A DNA stretch of 64,000 bases from Cercis canadensis (lineage: Eukaryota > Streptophyta > Magnoliopsida > Fabales > Fabaceae), in the NCBI GenBank assembly GCA_003255065.1, contig QAOA01002502.1, positions 144,934 through 208,933 of the forward strand. Direction: 5' to 3'. Position numbers and translations under genes: made by a program. Positions 20,403 to 31,776 of this stretch are shown here, one piece after another; positions within the stretch are counted from its first letter, which is position 1, and each line of letters begins with the position of its first letter. The notes under the pieces are model-generated. The model saw only the letters and a program-made list of their open reading frames with translations, was not told the DNA's origin and made no database searches.

Positions 20403-23201
20403 GAGATTTTATTGGTCCTCGAGCAAAAACCAGGGACTTTATTCAACTTTTGGAAGTCCAGACAAATGTCTTTGTTCTACTCCTCCATTAGGTCTCAAAG
20501 ATAAGGAGAAATCAAAATTCCAAAAAACATGCTCAATCAGAATACTGATGTACTCTATCATTGAAATCCTTCACAACTAACAAACTCCTTGAGTGTGTGT
20601 GTGTGTATCCATGCACATTGACCAAATGAAATATGAATCACTTTATACATGCTTTTACTCATAGATGTTTGACCTCTTAATTTGAAATAATAAGGAACTC
20701 CATAGGCTAGTTATCATGTCACTCTCCACAAATGTAAGCTTATTTTTAACATTAAAGATCAAAAGGTCTTTTCCAAGCTTGTAATGTAAGGCCATGGTTA
20801 GGGTGTGGTATAAGGTTATCAACATAGCTCAAATCACCCATGACACATCGCTTCAGCTTGGATTCTGGAGCACGTCCTTCACTTGAATTTTTTTCACCCA
20901 ATATTTTCACTACTTTCCTTTCTTACTTGTCAACTACCTTGATTCTTTTCTCTTTGCTTTCTTTTTCCTCTTGCTCTTTCTTGAGTGGTTGGTTTCATCC
21001 CCAACTTTTGTTCTTTCTTTTAATTATTCAACGGGGAGCACACCAACCTTTTTCATTCACATTGTGAGTCAAGAGGGCATACTTTTTGTGCATATTTTTT
21101 TTTCAAGGTTCATTACTCCACCCATCCTCCCTAGATGTCACTGCTTTCAATATTTTTCCTAGCATCTGTGTGAATCATGAGTGTAGGGTTAGGAAAAATA
21201 TTGAAGGTTTTAGATTTTTGTATGGGTTGACAAAGAAAGGGTCAAGTGTCAGGCTTAACTAGGGTGACTAAGGGAATTAACAGAACGTGGTTTGTCTTGA
21301 AAGGCTCAATTGATCCAAACAATGCCTAGATCATCTCCTTAATGTCTCAAAGCCTAGGATTTCGCCTCAAGTGGCATTCAAACTAGTTCTAGAGTTCACA
21401 TGAAGTCATGAAGTATTAAGCATGCATAAATTTACTTTGAAGTTCACTAGGGTCATGCATAGGATCAAGTGCTTAAATTTTGTCAAGGAGTAAGTTAATC
21501 ATAGAAGAGAAAGTGAAAGGCGAGTGACCATGTAACTTAAGCTTATGCATATTTTCAAAAATTCTGATTACTACACAAAAGATTTTATCACTGACCCTAG
21601 AGTTTCAAAATTACACAGATATCATCTCATTACTCATTACTACAAGTTATAGGAATAGAAAACAATTAGGTATTCAGCAAATTAAACAATGTTTTTCCAC
21701 CCCCAAACCTAGTACATGCATTGTCCTCAATGAAAACAAAATGAAAGAGAATAAAAATAATACTCCCCTAGAAAGCATCAGACATGCTGTCAGTGTCACC
21801 AACGTCGTTTGTGGCAGCACCATAGTCCTCGTCGAGGCCAAGAGACAGGCAAGCAAATGGGTAACCCCGCATTATAATGTAAAACCTTAGCCTAACTAGT
21901 CAAGACAATAAAATGAACCATAAATCACTCATGACAGAAAGAAAACAAGACCAAGACCAAGATAACAAACTAAGCCACTTAAAAAGAACCTGTGCTAGCA
22001 ATCAATAGTAATTAAGAGATAAAAATTCACACCTAAGGCTATGAAAAGGAACAAATGAAATGGCTATGTATAGTCTTAAGGAGTTAACCTAAGAAAATCT
22101 GAAAGGTGCACAGGAAGGAGCATTTGGGGTCTAGAGTGTACTATTAACGCATAAAGATGAACATTTGGCACATGCATAACAAGGGGATTCATTCAGGCAT
22201 TTGACCAAACACCTCGCGGGCATAACAACAAGTAAAGGGGAATATATGCCATTGGCATATTGGAGTACCTCCAAATTGGCCAAGCATTCAAACTACCAGA
22301 TGGACAAGTAAATAAGGAAGGGATTTACCTGGAATTGAAAAGGATTCAAAACTGCCCTTGAGTGCCCGAATGCTCTTGGTGTAGGGCGAATATGTGCTCG
22401 TGGGTGCAACTGGTTGGTGTAAATGGGTGTGGGTGCGTGAGAGAGTGGAACGAAATTTGTGGGGCAAGTGCGTGGGTGCAAGAATTGGGTGAAAGGAATT
22501 GAGAAGGGGAAGAGGTGGTTTGAGAGGTGCGAAAGGAAGCTTGGAACTATGAGGAATGAAAAATGGTGAAGAGGGGAAGAAAGGTGTGCGACGGATGAGG
22601 AAAGAAAATGGCTTTGGGTTTTAAAATATGAGGGCAAAAAGCACTGTTTTAGATTTAATAATAATTTTTTTTTTGAATTGGACTTACCTGGGCGATGCGA
22701 CGCCCTGATGGGTGTTGTGGCGCCTATGAATCTGTTAACATGCTCGTGACAGGGCACTGTGGTGCCCTAGGTTCTGGCCCTTCTGTGCATCTTGACCAAG
22801 ACTAGGGCGCTGTGGCGTCCATGTTTCAGTCCCCCTTGAATGATGTGTGAAATGGCGCTGTGGCGCCCTTAAGTGGGCACTGCGGCACCTCCTTTTCTGG
22901 TTGCTGATGCAACTGACATCTGAGGACAGGGCGCTGCGGCGCCTAAGCTTCTGCCCTGTTTTGTGAATCCAACCATTTCAGCCTTAATTTCCCAGCTTTT
23001 GACCCCCAAACTTGTTTCCACACCTGTTTACACATAAATTAGAAGAAAGAGAAGAAAAATAGTTACTAAGAATATGAAAAATTAAGAAATCACTAAAAGA
23101 CTCTAACTAAGTAAACATAAAAGAGAGAGTTCAGAATGATGGGTTGCCTCCCAACAAGCGCTTGGTTTATAGTCCTCAGCCCGACTTGCTCTGAAAAATC
23201 A
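20403..23201 (-). other. B 3' non-coding region
   Basis: 2.8 kb between integrase stop and polypurine tract with no recognisable gene. It holds a GT microsatellite (about 20592-20606), a second polypurine-like tract (about 21698-21706) followed by the inverted repeat CATTG-TCCT-CAATG (21719-21732), and a GC-rich hairpin array (22685-22950). A 154-codon Ser/Pro/His-rich minus-strand frame at 22293-22757 has no recognisable domain. Confidence 0.65.
22685..22950. repeat. Second GC-rich hairpin array inside B
   Basis: About seven units such as GGGCGCTGTGGCGTCC, GGCGCTGTGGCGCCC and GGGCGCTGCGGCGCC, the same motif as in the B LTRs but located 2.3-2.6 kb inside the 3' LTR. Confidence 0.8.
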
Positions 23202-26018
23202 TCAACCGGGGATGGTGAGAGTGGTGGATGATTTTGGAAACTCATCCTCGCCATCCACGTAGTGCTTCAAGCGTTGGCCATTGACCTTGAACTTGCGATT
23301 TCCACTTTTGACTTCAATAGCTCCATGGGGATAAACCTTGTCAACAATGAAGGGACCCGACCATCTGGACTTCAATTTTCCAGGAAATAACTTAAGACGG
23401 GAGTTGAACAAGAGTACTTTTTGGCCTGGAATGAATTCACGTTTCTGGATGCGTTTGTTATGCCATGTCTTGGTTCTTTCTTTATAGAGCTTGACATTTT
23501 CATATGCATCCTGGCGAAATTCATCAAGCTTATTCAATTGAAGTAACTTCTTTTCACCCGTAACTTTTAGATCAAAGTTCAATTTCTTGGTGGCCTAGTA
23601 TGCTTGATGTTCCACTTTAACTGGCAGATGACAAGCCTTCCCAAAAACCAACTGGTATGGTGATGTGCCCGATGGGTGTCTTGAATGCTGTCCTGTATGC
23701 CCACAATGCATCATCCAGCTTCCTTGCCCAATCTTTCCTATTGGCATTAACCGTCTTCTCCATAATCCACTTCAACTCCTAGTTAGAAATCTCCACTTGA
23801 CCACTAGTCTGTGGGTGATAGGTAGTGGCAATTCGATGTTTGACTTCATATTTGGTCAGTAAAGAACCAAGGTATTGGTTACAGAAGTGAGTGCCTTCAT
23901 CACTAATTAGGGCTCTTGGAGTGCCAAACCGAGTGAAGATATTCTTCTTCAAGAAGTTCACCACCACTTTTGAATCATTGGTAGGAGTAGTTATTGCCTT
24001 AACCCACTTAGACACATAATCCATTGCCACCAAAATGTATTGGTTGTTGTAAGAGGAGGGGAAAGGACCCATAAAGTCAATCCCCCATACGTCAAACAAC
24101 TCCACATCTAGAATATTATTCAGTGGCATTTCATGACGGCGTGAGATGGTACCCATTCTTTGGCAACGATCACAAACTGAGACGTAAGCATATGCATCCT
24201 TAAAGATGGTAGGCCAATAGAAGCCAGATTGAAGGATCTTGGCTGTAGTTCTAGTTGCACCATGGTGGCCACTGTAGGGTGATGCATGGCAATGATGGAG
24301 GATAATTTCCATCTCTTCTTCAGGAACACATCGTCAAATGATAGAGTCAGAACAGTGTTTGAAAAGGAGTGGCTCATCCCAGTAGTAATTCTTGGCCACG
24401 GAAAGAAATTTCTTCCTTTGATGGTAACTTTGATCTGGTGGAAGAAGGTTGACAACTAAGAAGTTAGCAATGTCACTAAACCATGGTTGAACTGTAGTAG
24501 AAAGAGCAAAGAGTTGCTCATCCGGAAAAGAGTCATCAATGGGGACTTCAATATCCCCTATCTCTTCTGGGGTTTCAAGTCTGGAGAGATGATCTGCAAC
24601 TAGGTTCTCAGTGTCTTTCTTGTCTCTAATTTCTAAGTCAATTCTTGTAAGAGGAGGACCCATCGAATTAACCTTGGTTTGGCATCCTTCTTCTCCAACA
24701 AGTATTTGATGGCAGAGTGATCAGTGAAGACTATTACCTTCGAGCCAATGAGATATGCTCTGAATTTGTCGAAGGCGAAGACAACCGCTAGGAGCTCCTT
24801 CTCAGTAGTGGCATAATTCATCTGAGCAGGGTCGAGTGTACGACTTGCATAGTAAATGGCATGTATCAACTTATCCCGTCGTTGGCCTAAAACTACCCCA
24901 ACTGCATAGTCACTGGTGTCGCACATGAGCTCAAAAGGTAGTGACCAATCCGGTGCAATGATGATGGGTGCCGAAGTCAAAGCCTTTTTCAGATTTTTGA
25001 AGGCTCGAAGACACTCCTTAGTAAACTCTAAGGAGACATCCTTCAAGATAAGGTTGCACAAGGGCTTAGTGATCTTGGAGAAGTCTTTGATGAACTGTCT
25101 ATAGAAACCGGCACGTCCCAAGAAACTTCTCACACCTTTAACTGAAGTAGGTGGAGGCAATTTCTCTATGGTAGCAATTTTTGCCCTGTCCACCTCAAGT
25201 CCCTGAGCCGAAACCTTATGTCCAAGTACAATTCCCTCTTGGACCATAAAGTGGCACTTCTCCCAGTTGAGAACCAGGTTGGTCTCCTCACACCTTTTCA
25301 AAACAGCAGATAGGTGGCTGAGACAAGTGTCAAAGGTAGAGCCAAATACGGAGAAGTTGTCCATGAAAACCTCAATATATCGCTCCACCATATCAGAGAA
25401 AATAGACATCATGCACCTTTGGAAAGTAGCTGGTGCATTGCACAATCCAAAGGGCATGCGCCTGAATGCGAAAGTCCCATAGGGACAGGTGAACGTTGTC
25501 TTCTCTTGGTCTTTAGGAGCAATAGAGATCTGATTATACCCAGAGTAGCCGTCAAGGAAGCAATAATAGGCATGACCCGCAAGTCGATCAAGCATCTGAT
25601 TAATGAGCAGTAGGGGAAAATGGTCCTTCCTTGTAGCTTTGTTCAACTTCCTATAGTCAATGCATACTCGCCACCCAGTGAGTGTCCTTGTAGGAATGAG
25701 CTCATTATTTTCATTCTTGACAACCGTCATGCAGCCCTTCTTAGGCACTACCTGCACTGGGCTTACCCATGCACTGTCAGAGATCGGGTAGATGATACCG
25801 GCATCCAGAAGCTTCAGTACTTCTGCTTGCACCACCTTTTTCATATTCGGATTCAGCCGACGTTGATGCTCAATGGAGGGTTTGAAGTCGTCTTCCATCA
25901 AAATCTTATGCATACACAAGGAGAGGTTAATCCCCTTTATGTCAGAGATGGTCCATCCAATGGTTGCCTGATGCTCCCTCAATACCCTTAGTAACTTATC
26001 CACTTCTTCCTCCTTTAG
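23202..26018 (-). pseudogene. B pol: RT, RNase H, integrase
   Basis: The RT/RNase H frame 24633-26003 has 456 codons: RT palm motifs ([36 protein letters not shown]) and RNase H (LMCDTSDYAVG, TTEKELL, TDHSAIKYLL). At the RT active site it reads FMDN instead of FMDD (about 25357-25368), so the second catalytic Asp is lost. The frame then shifts near 24650. Integrase follows in two main frames (23779-24312 and 23202-23582) with the HHCC-type finger, [17 protein letters not shown] and an in-frame stop soon after the QVEIS segment. A stop near 26019 separates it from upstream protease. Non-functional. Confidence 0.85.
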
Positions 26019-28442
26019 TTAAGATGAAATAATGACCGGAAGAGTGGATGAATCACCAAGGTAAGCATATTTAAGATGCTCAGGTAAAGGCTTGAGTTCC
26101 AATACAGGAGGTTTCTCGATAGATGGGAGAGGTCGTGAACCAACTTTGCCAAGTTCCTCATAGGATCTTTTAATAAACTGAGGAGGGACAGCATTTAGGA
26201 AGCTCACACAATAGTTGATTTCCATATTTTCCTATAGAGAGATGCCTAAGATACAAGCTTCCAATGGTTCTAGAGGGTGGCTAGCTTTTAAGACCTCTGT
26301 AGTGCGATGATCAATCATGTCAAGCCGCATACAACTGTCTGTTTCATGACACTGCTTTAGAGCCTTGAAGACATTGAAGGAAACTTCTTCATCATTGACT
26401 CTAAGTATGAGTTGCCCCTTCTACACAATGAGGGCATTCCCTGTGGCCAAGAAAGGTCGACCAAGGATAACGGGTATCTCCTGATCTTCCTCCATATCAA
26501 GCACAACGAAATCTGCTGGGAAGATAAACTTGTCCACTTTTATGAGCACATCTTCTAGGATTCCTCTGGGGTACTTGAGAGATCGATCTGCTAGCTAGAG
26601 AGTGATGGAGGTCAGCTTTGCTTCTCCCAGTCCAAGTTTCCTGTAAACAAATAAAGGCATTAAATTAATAGAGGCACCTAAATCACATAATGCCTTACCA
26701 AAGAAAATATTACTAATAGTGCAAGGAATAGTGAAACTCCCTGGATCTTTGAGCTTTGGAGGTAACTTGTTCTGGAAAATGGCACTGCACTCTTCAGTAA
26801 GTGCAACTGTTTCATAGTCCTCTAATTTCCTCTTGTTAGTAAGGATCTCCTTCATGAACTTCACATAACTGGGCATCTGTGTCAATGCCTCTGCGAAAGG
26901 TATGTTGATGTGGAGCTTCTTGAAGACTTCAAGGAATTTAGAGAACTACTTGTCCATGTTCTGCTTCTGAAACCGATGAGGGAACAACACTCGAGGTTTG
27001 TAAGGCGGAGTATGATCAGGGAAGAGAATAGACATTGATTTTCGCTCCTCAACTACCTCACCCTTAGGTGTATCATCTGAAGGTACAACAACCACATTGT
27101 TGTTTTCTGTGGTTGTTTCCACTGTTGTATCCTTTCTCTTTGGTTCTTCAAGTGTTTTACCACTTCTCAGAGATATTGTTTTGACTTGCTCTTTGGGATT
27201 TCTCTTCATATTGCTAGGTAAAGAACCTTGGTCTCTGGATGAGAGTAAATTTGAGATTTGCCCCATATGTACCTCTAAGTTTCTAATAGAAGCTGCTTGA
27301 TTTTGGAGTGTCGTATCTGTCCTTGTCATAAACTGAGTGGTATTCACTGTGAGTGTAGCAAGGGCATCTTTTAAAGAAATCTTAGGCGGTGGAGGAGCTT
27401 GCATTTGAGTTTGAGGCGGTGGCTAAAATCCGGATGGCTTAATCACATTCTGAGAATTCTTCCAAGAGAAATTTGGGTGGTTTCTCCATCCTAGATTGTA
27501 TGTATTCGAGTACGGGTTGCTTGGCCTGTTAGAATTCCCTACAAAATGAGCTTCTTCAAAAGATGGAGGTGCTTCTGATGTCACAACTGGGCAATCTGCA
27601 CTTGAGTGTTCACCATGACATACTTCACAAGCAGCAACAGTTGAATGAATGGCATTAGCTATAAGAGTGCCTAAATGCTTTGCAATTGTGTCCATTTTGG
27701 CAGTAAGAGAAACAAAGGGGTCTACAACATGCAACTCATAGGCCTTCTTAGCTAGAAGCCTTTCAAATGGCCATTGGCGGGCATTATCCGCCATTTAATC
27801 AAGCAGCTTAATAGCTTCCTCAGCCGTTTTCTCCATAAAGGAACCATTTGCAGCAGCATTAAGTAAGGTTCTAGTGTTGCCATTCAAACCATTGTAGAAG
27901 GTTTGAATTTGCATCCACTCCTGTAAGCCGTGATGTGGGCATTTTCTCATCAAACCCTTGAACCACTCCCATGCCTCATACAAAACTTCTATCTCATGTT
28001 GAGCAAAAGTGTTGATGTCAATTCTCATTTTGGCAGTTCTTGCTGGGGGAAAGAACCGTGTCAAGAATTGTGCCGTCATTTGGTCCCAAGTACTAATGGA
28101 TCCTGCTGGAAAGGAGTATAACCAACTCCGCTCCTCATCCTTCAGTGAGAAAGGAAACAGACGCAATCTGAGGGCGTCCTCAGTAACGCCATTGAACTTG
28201 AATGTGTCACAGATTTCCAGAAATCCTGCCAAGTGCACATTTGCATCTTCGATTGCAAAGCCACCAAACTGATTGGCTTGCATCATTTGGATGACACTGG
28301 GCTTGATTTCAAAGGAATTTGTCGCAATGGTTGGCCTAGAGATTCCTAAGATTTGGACAGGTCCGGTTGGAACTCCATAATCCTTTAAAGGTCTTCTGAC
28401 AACCTCTGGTGGTGGCGGTGGATTTTCTTCGGCATTTTCCAT
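26019..28442 (-). pseudogene. B gag and protease
   Basis: Gag starts at 28442 (MENAEENPPPPPE) and has the retrotransposon gag domain (RLRLFPFSLKDEERSWLYSF). A TAA separates 27795-28442 from the next frame (27423-27794), which holds a knuckle-like C-x2-C-x3-H-x4-C motif beginning CEVCHGEH. Protease sequence at 26595-26885 includes CDLGASINLMP. Further stops occur near 27421, 26944, 26593, 26422 and 26233. The order gag-protease-RT matches the Athila-type neighbours. Confidence 0.85.
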
Positions 28443-28662
28443 AGTAATCTAAGGTGGTCGTGATGCATTTCTCCTTTTCCTTTGGTTTCTACTACAAGTC
28501 TTCTCGATTTTAGAATCCAAAGGAATCAAATTTTCTCACCCCAAACTTCTCATGCACTAGGAAGAATTTCTTGAAAAAATACACACACCACTTGATTACA
28601 AGAATAAATAAAATCTAGAATAATACTAGAATACGTTGGTATTGATATCAATAGACGCACAG
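28443..28662 (-). other. B leader, short, no gene
   Basis: 220 bp between gag start and primer site, much shorter than the leaders of A and A3. No coding signal. Confidence 0.6.
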
Positions 28663-28680
28663 TCCCCGGCAACGGCGCCA
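28663..28680 (-). promoter_or_regulatory. Intact primer-binding site of B (tRNA-Asp)
   Basis: Minus strand TGGCGCCGTTGCCGGGGA, six bases from the LTR start at 28687. Next to 38094 only its end (CGGCGCCA at 38097-38104) survives, because A is inserted there. This intact copy shows what the empty target looks like. Confidence 0.9.
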
Positions 28681-28686
28681 AAAACT

Positions 28687-29666
28687 TGTTAAGTAAAATA
28701 TGAACACAAGTGTACGTGCCCTAATCAAGTAATAAAGATGTGAGATTAATTATCGTCCCATGGAGACTATGGCTACTAAGTACCAAAATTATGTGTATTC
28801 TAATTTTATCTAGACAATTGATAGGTGAATTTTGATGATAATTGAATGCAGAATTGTAAACAAAGAACAATCACTTATAAAAATGAGTAATAATATGGTG
28901 AGAAAGTATCTAGGATGTCGATTTCACCGTAGCTAATCCGGATATTTATTCCTAATTTATTAACCAACAACAATCTTCCTAATTACTAGCCAAGAACCCT
29001 AAGTCATTTATTAGCCTTTCCCAAGGTCAAACAAATATATTCTCAAACTATGAATCCACTATATTCCTGTGTGAATTGCGAATAATCTCAGAATTCAATT
29101 GCTCTATGGTTCTTCTTAATGGCTACATAAACCATAATGGTATATTCCTATCCCTTATGTAATTTATGTTCTTAATCCCTATGGTCCTCAATCACAACTA
29201 ACTTTCCAGTATTATTGTAAACACCTACTCATCTATATTGATGGCCAGTCAAATAGAAGCATTAAGAATGGAGATCAAGAAGTCAATTTAAGAAGATGGT
29301 CCTTTGATTAATTCATTAGAAATTACAATCCATCATAAGCTAGGCTACATCTCCATCCTAGATGGTGGAATTAGTTCATGATAATTGCAGAAAATAACAT
29401 TACACACAGATTAGATATCAATAACAACAAAAAGATGAAGAATTCAACTATGGAAGGTGACGATTCGATGTCAAAAGTCTCAGTCTTCAAGCTTGAATCC
29501 TCTTATCTTCTTGCCTCTTCTCTAAAAAGTGTGGAACCCTAAATTAGACTTTAAGAGTCCTATTTATAGGTCCTAGGAAGTTTAGGAAGAAAAGGAATTA
29601 AAATAAAATAGGATTCCTAGTGAAATTAGGAAGCTTAGAGGTCAAATCACGAGTTGACCGCCGGGG
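28687..29666 (-). repeat. Partial third LTR of B, ending at the assembly gap
   Basis: The first 980 bp of the LTR, about 99% like 38111-39090 and clearly further from 18948-19927. It stops at GACCGCCGGGG, the exact point where the GC-rich hairpin array starts in the other copies. Confidence 0.85.
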
Positions 29667-30452
29667 NNNNNNNNNNNNNNNNNNNNNNNNNNNNNNNNNN
29701 NNNNNNNNNNNNNNNNNNNNNNNNNNNNNNNNNNNNNNNNNNNNNNNNNNNNNNNNNNNNNNNNNNNNNNNNNNNNNNNNNNNNNNNNNNNNNNNNNNNN
29801 NNNNNNNNNNNNNNNNNNNNNNNNNNNNNNNNNNNNNNNNNNNNNNNNNNNNNNNNNNNNNNNNNNNNNNNNNNNNNNNNNNNNNNNNNNNNNNNNNNNN
29901 NNNNNNNNNNNNNNNNNNNNNNNNNNNNNNNNNNNNNNNNNNNNNNNNNNNNNNNNNNNNNNNNNNNNNNNNNNNNNNNNNNNNNNNNNNNNNNNNNNNN
30001 NNNNNNNNNNNNNNNNNNNNNNNNNNNNNNNNNNNNNNNNNNNNNNNNNNNNNNNNNNNNNNNNNNNNNNNNNNNNNNNNNNNNNNNNNNNNNNNNNNNN
30101 NNNNNNNNNNNNNNNNNNNNNNNNNNNNNNNNNNNNNNNNNNNNNNNNNNNNNNNNNNNNNNNNNNNNNNNNNNNNNNNNNNNNNNNNNNNNNNNNNNNN
30201 NNNNNNNNNNNNNNNNNNNNNNNNNNNNNNNNNNNNNNNNNNNNNNNNNNNNNNNNNNNNNNNNNNNNNNNNNNNNNNNNNNNNNNNNNNNNNNNNNNNN
30301 NNNNNNNNNNNNNNNNNNNNNNNNNNNNNNNNNNNNNNNNNNNNNNNNNNNNNNNNNNNNNNNNNNNNNNNNNNNNNNNNNNNNNNNNNNNNNNNNNNNN
30401 NNNNNNNNNNNNNNNNNNNNNNNNNNNNNNNNNNNNNNNNNNNNNNNNNNNN
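29667..30452. other. Assembly gap (786 N)
   Basis: Unknown sequence. It should contain at least the end of A integrase, the A polypurine tract and the 3' LTR of A (about 1.4 kb), which do not fit in 786 bases, so its size is unreliable. Open frames spanning the Ns are meaningless. Confidence 0.99.
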
Positions 30453-31776
30453 TCCTGAGCGCCCTCATAAAATGGCTTGAGGCGATGCCCGTTCACCTTG
30501 AAAGCCTTGCTGGTGGACTCACTCGCTATCTCCACTGCACCATAAGGGAAAACCTTGGTGACAATAAACGGGCTAAGCCATCGAGAACGGAGCTTGCCAG
30601 GCATGAGCTTTAAGTGAGAGTTATACAGGAGAACTTTCTGGCCAGCAGAGAACTCCTTCCTCAGCACCATGTTATCATGGAATCGCTTGGTCTTTTCCTT
30701 GTAAAGGCGGGAGCTCTCATAGGCATCCAAACGAAGCAACTCAAGCTCTTAGAGGTGAAGCTTTCTCTGGGACCCGGCTTGACTCAAATCAAGGTTGCAC
30801 TGCTTGACCGCCCAATAGGCCTTGTGCTCAAGCTCCACTGGAAGGTGGCAGGCCTTGCCAAAAATGATCCGGTAGGGAGACATCCCAATAGGTGTCTTGA
30901 AAGCAGTCCGGTATGCCCACAGAGCGTCCTCAAGTCGCAAACTCCAGTCCTTCCGATTAGGTTGGACAGTCTTCTCCAAGATACGCTTGATTTCCCTGTT
31001 GGAGACTTCAGCTTGCCCATTGGTCTGAGGGTGGTAAGGAGTGGAAACCTTATGCATGACGCCATATTTCTTCATTAAAGCCGCCATGGTCCGGTTGCAG
31101 AAATGCGAACCCTGATCACTGATGATGGCCCTAGGAATGCCAAATCTGCAGAAAATGTTTGATCCAACAAAATCTACAACAACTTTAGAATCATCAGTAC
31201 GGGTGGCTTTCGCCTCCACCCACTTAGACACATAGTCCACAACAAGTAAAATGTAAACAAAACCAAAAGAAACAGGAAAAGGCCTCATAAAGTCAATCCC
31301 CCAGACATCAAAAATCTCACAGAATAACAAAGGCTGTTGGGGCATCTCATGCCTATGGGAAATGTTCCCGGTTCTCTGACATTGTTCACAAGATTTACAA
31401 AATATATGTGCATCCCTAAATAAAGTGACCCAATACAATCCAGAGTCTAAGACCTTCCTAGCCGTACGTTGAGGACCAAAATGTCCACCACATGCAAAAG
31501 TATGGCAAAAGCTAAGAACAGACTGAAACTCATTATCAGGCACACATCTCCTAATAATTTGATCACTGCAAAATTTCCAGAGATAGGGATCATCCCACAC
31601 ATAATATTTCGCCTCACTCTTTAACTTGTCTATTTGGGCACGTGTGAGGTGTGAAGGCAAAGCATGGGCAGCTAAATAATTGACAAGGTCTGCATACCAT
31701 GGAAACTCACCATGCAGCCCTAACAGCTGCTCGTCAGGAAAGGAATCCTGAATAGGCAGTGGATCAGGATCTCTAT
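30453..31776 (-). pseudogene. Integrase of A
   Basis: Frame 30749-31660 (303 codons) plus its upstream extension to about 31776 encodes the integrase. It has an H-x-H / CEQCQRTGN zinc-finger region, the catalytic core with [13 protein letters not shown] (first Asp), IISDQGSHF (second Asp) and [11 protein letters not shown] (Glu), and the start of the C-terminal domain. It is out of frame with RNase H: a small indel near 31773 breaks the polyprotein. An in-frame TAA at about 30746-30748 stops it, after which the frame reopens (30453-30739: [23 protein letters not shown]) into the gap. Integrase would insert the DNA copy into chromosomes; as written it is not continuous with the rest of Pol. 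Confidence 0.85.

Noticed and set aside
22293-22757. 154-codon Ser/Pro/His-rich frame in the B 3' non-coding region
   Set aside because: No domain or membrane segment that would suggest an envelope-like protein, and it starts inside the hairpin array. Kept only as a remark.
29620-30739. Open frames of 270-365 codons on both strands across the gap
   Set aside because: They consist almost wholly of unknown bases; only the 30453-30739 minus-strand part is real integrase sequence.
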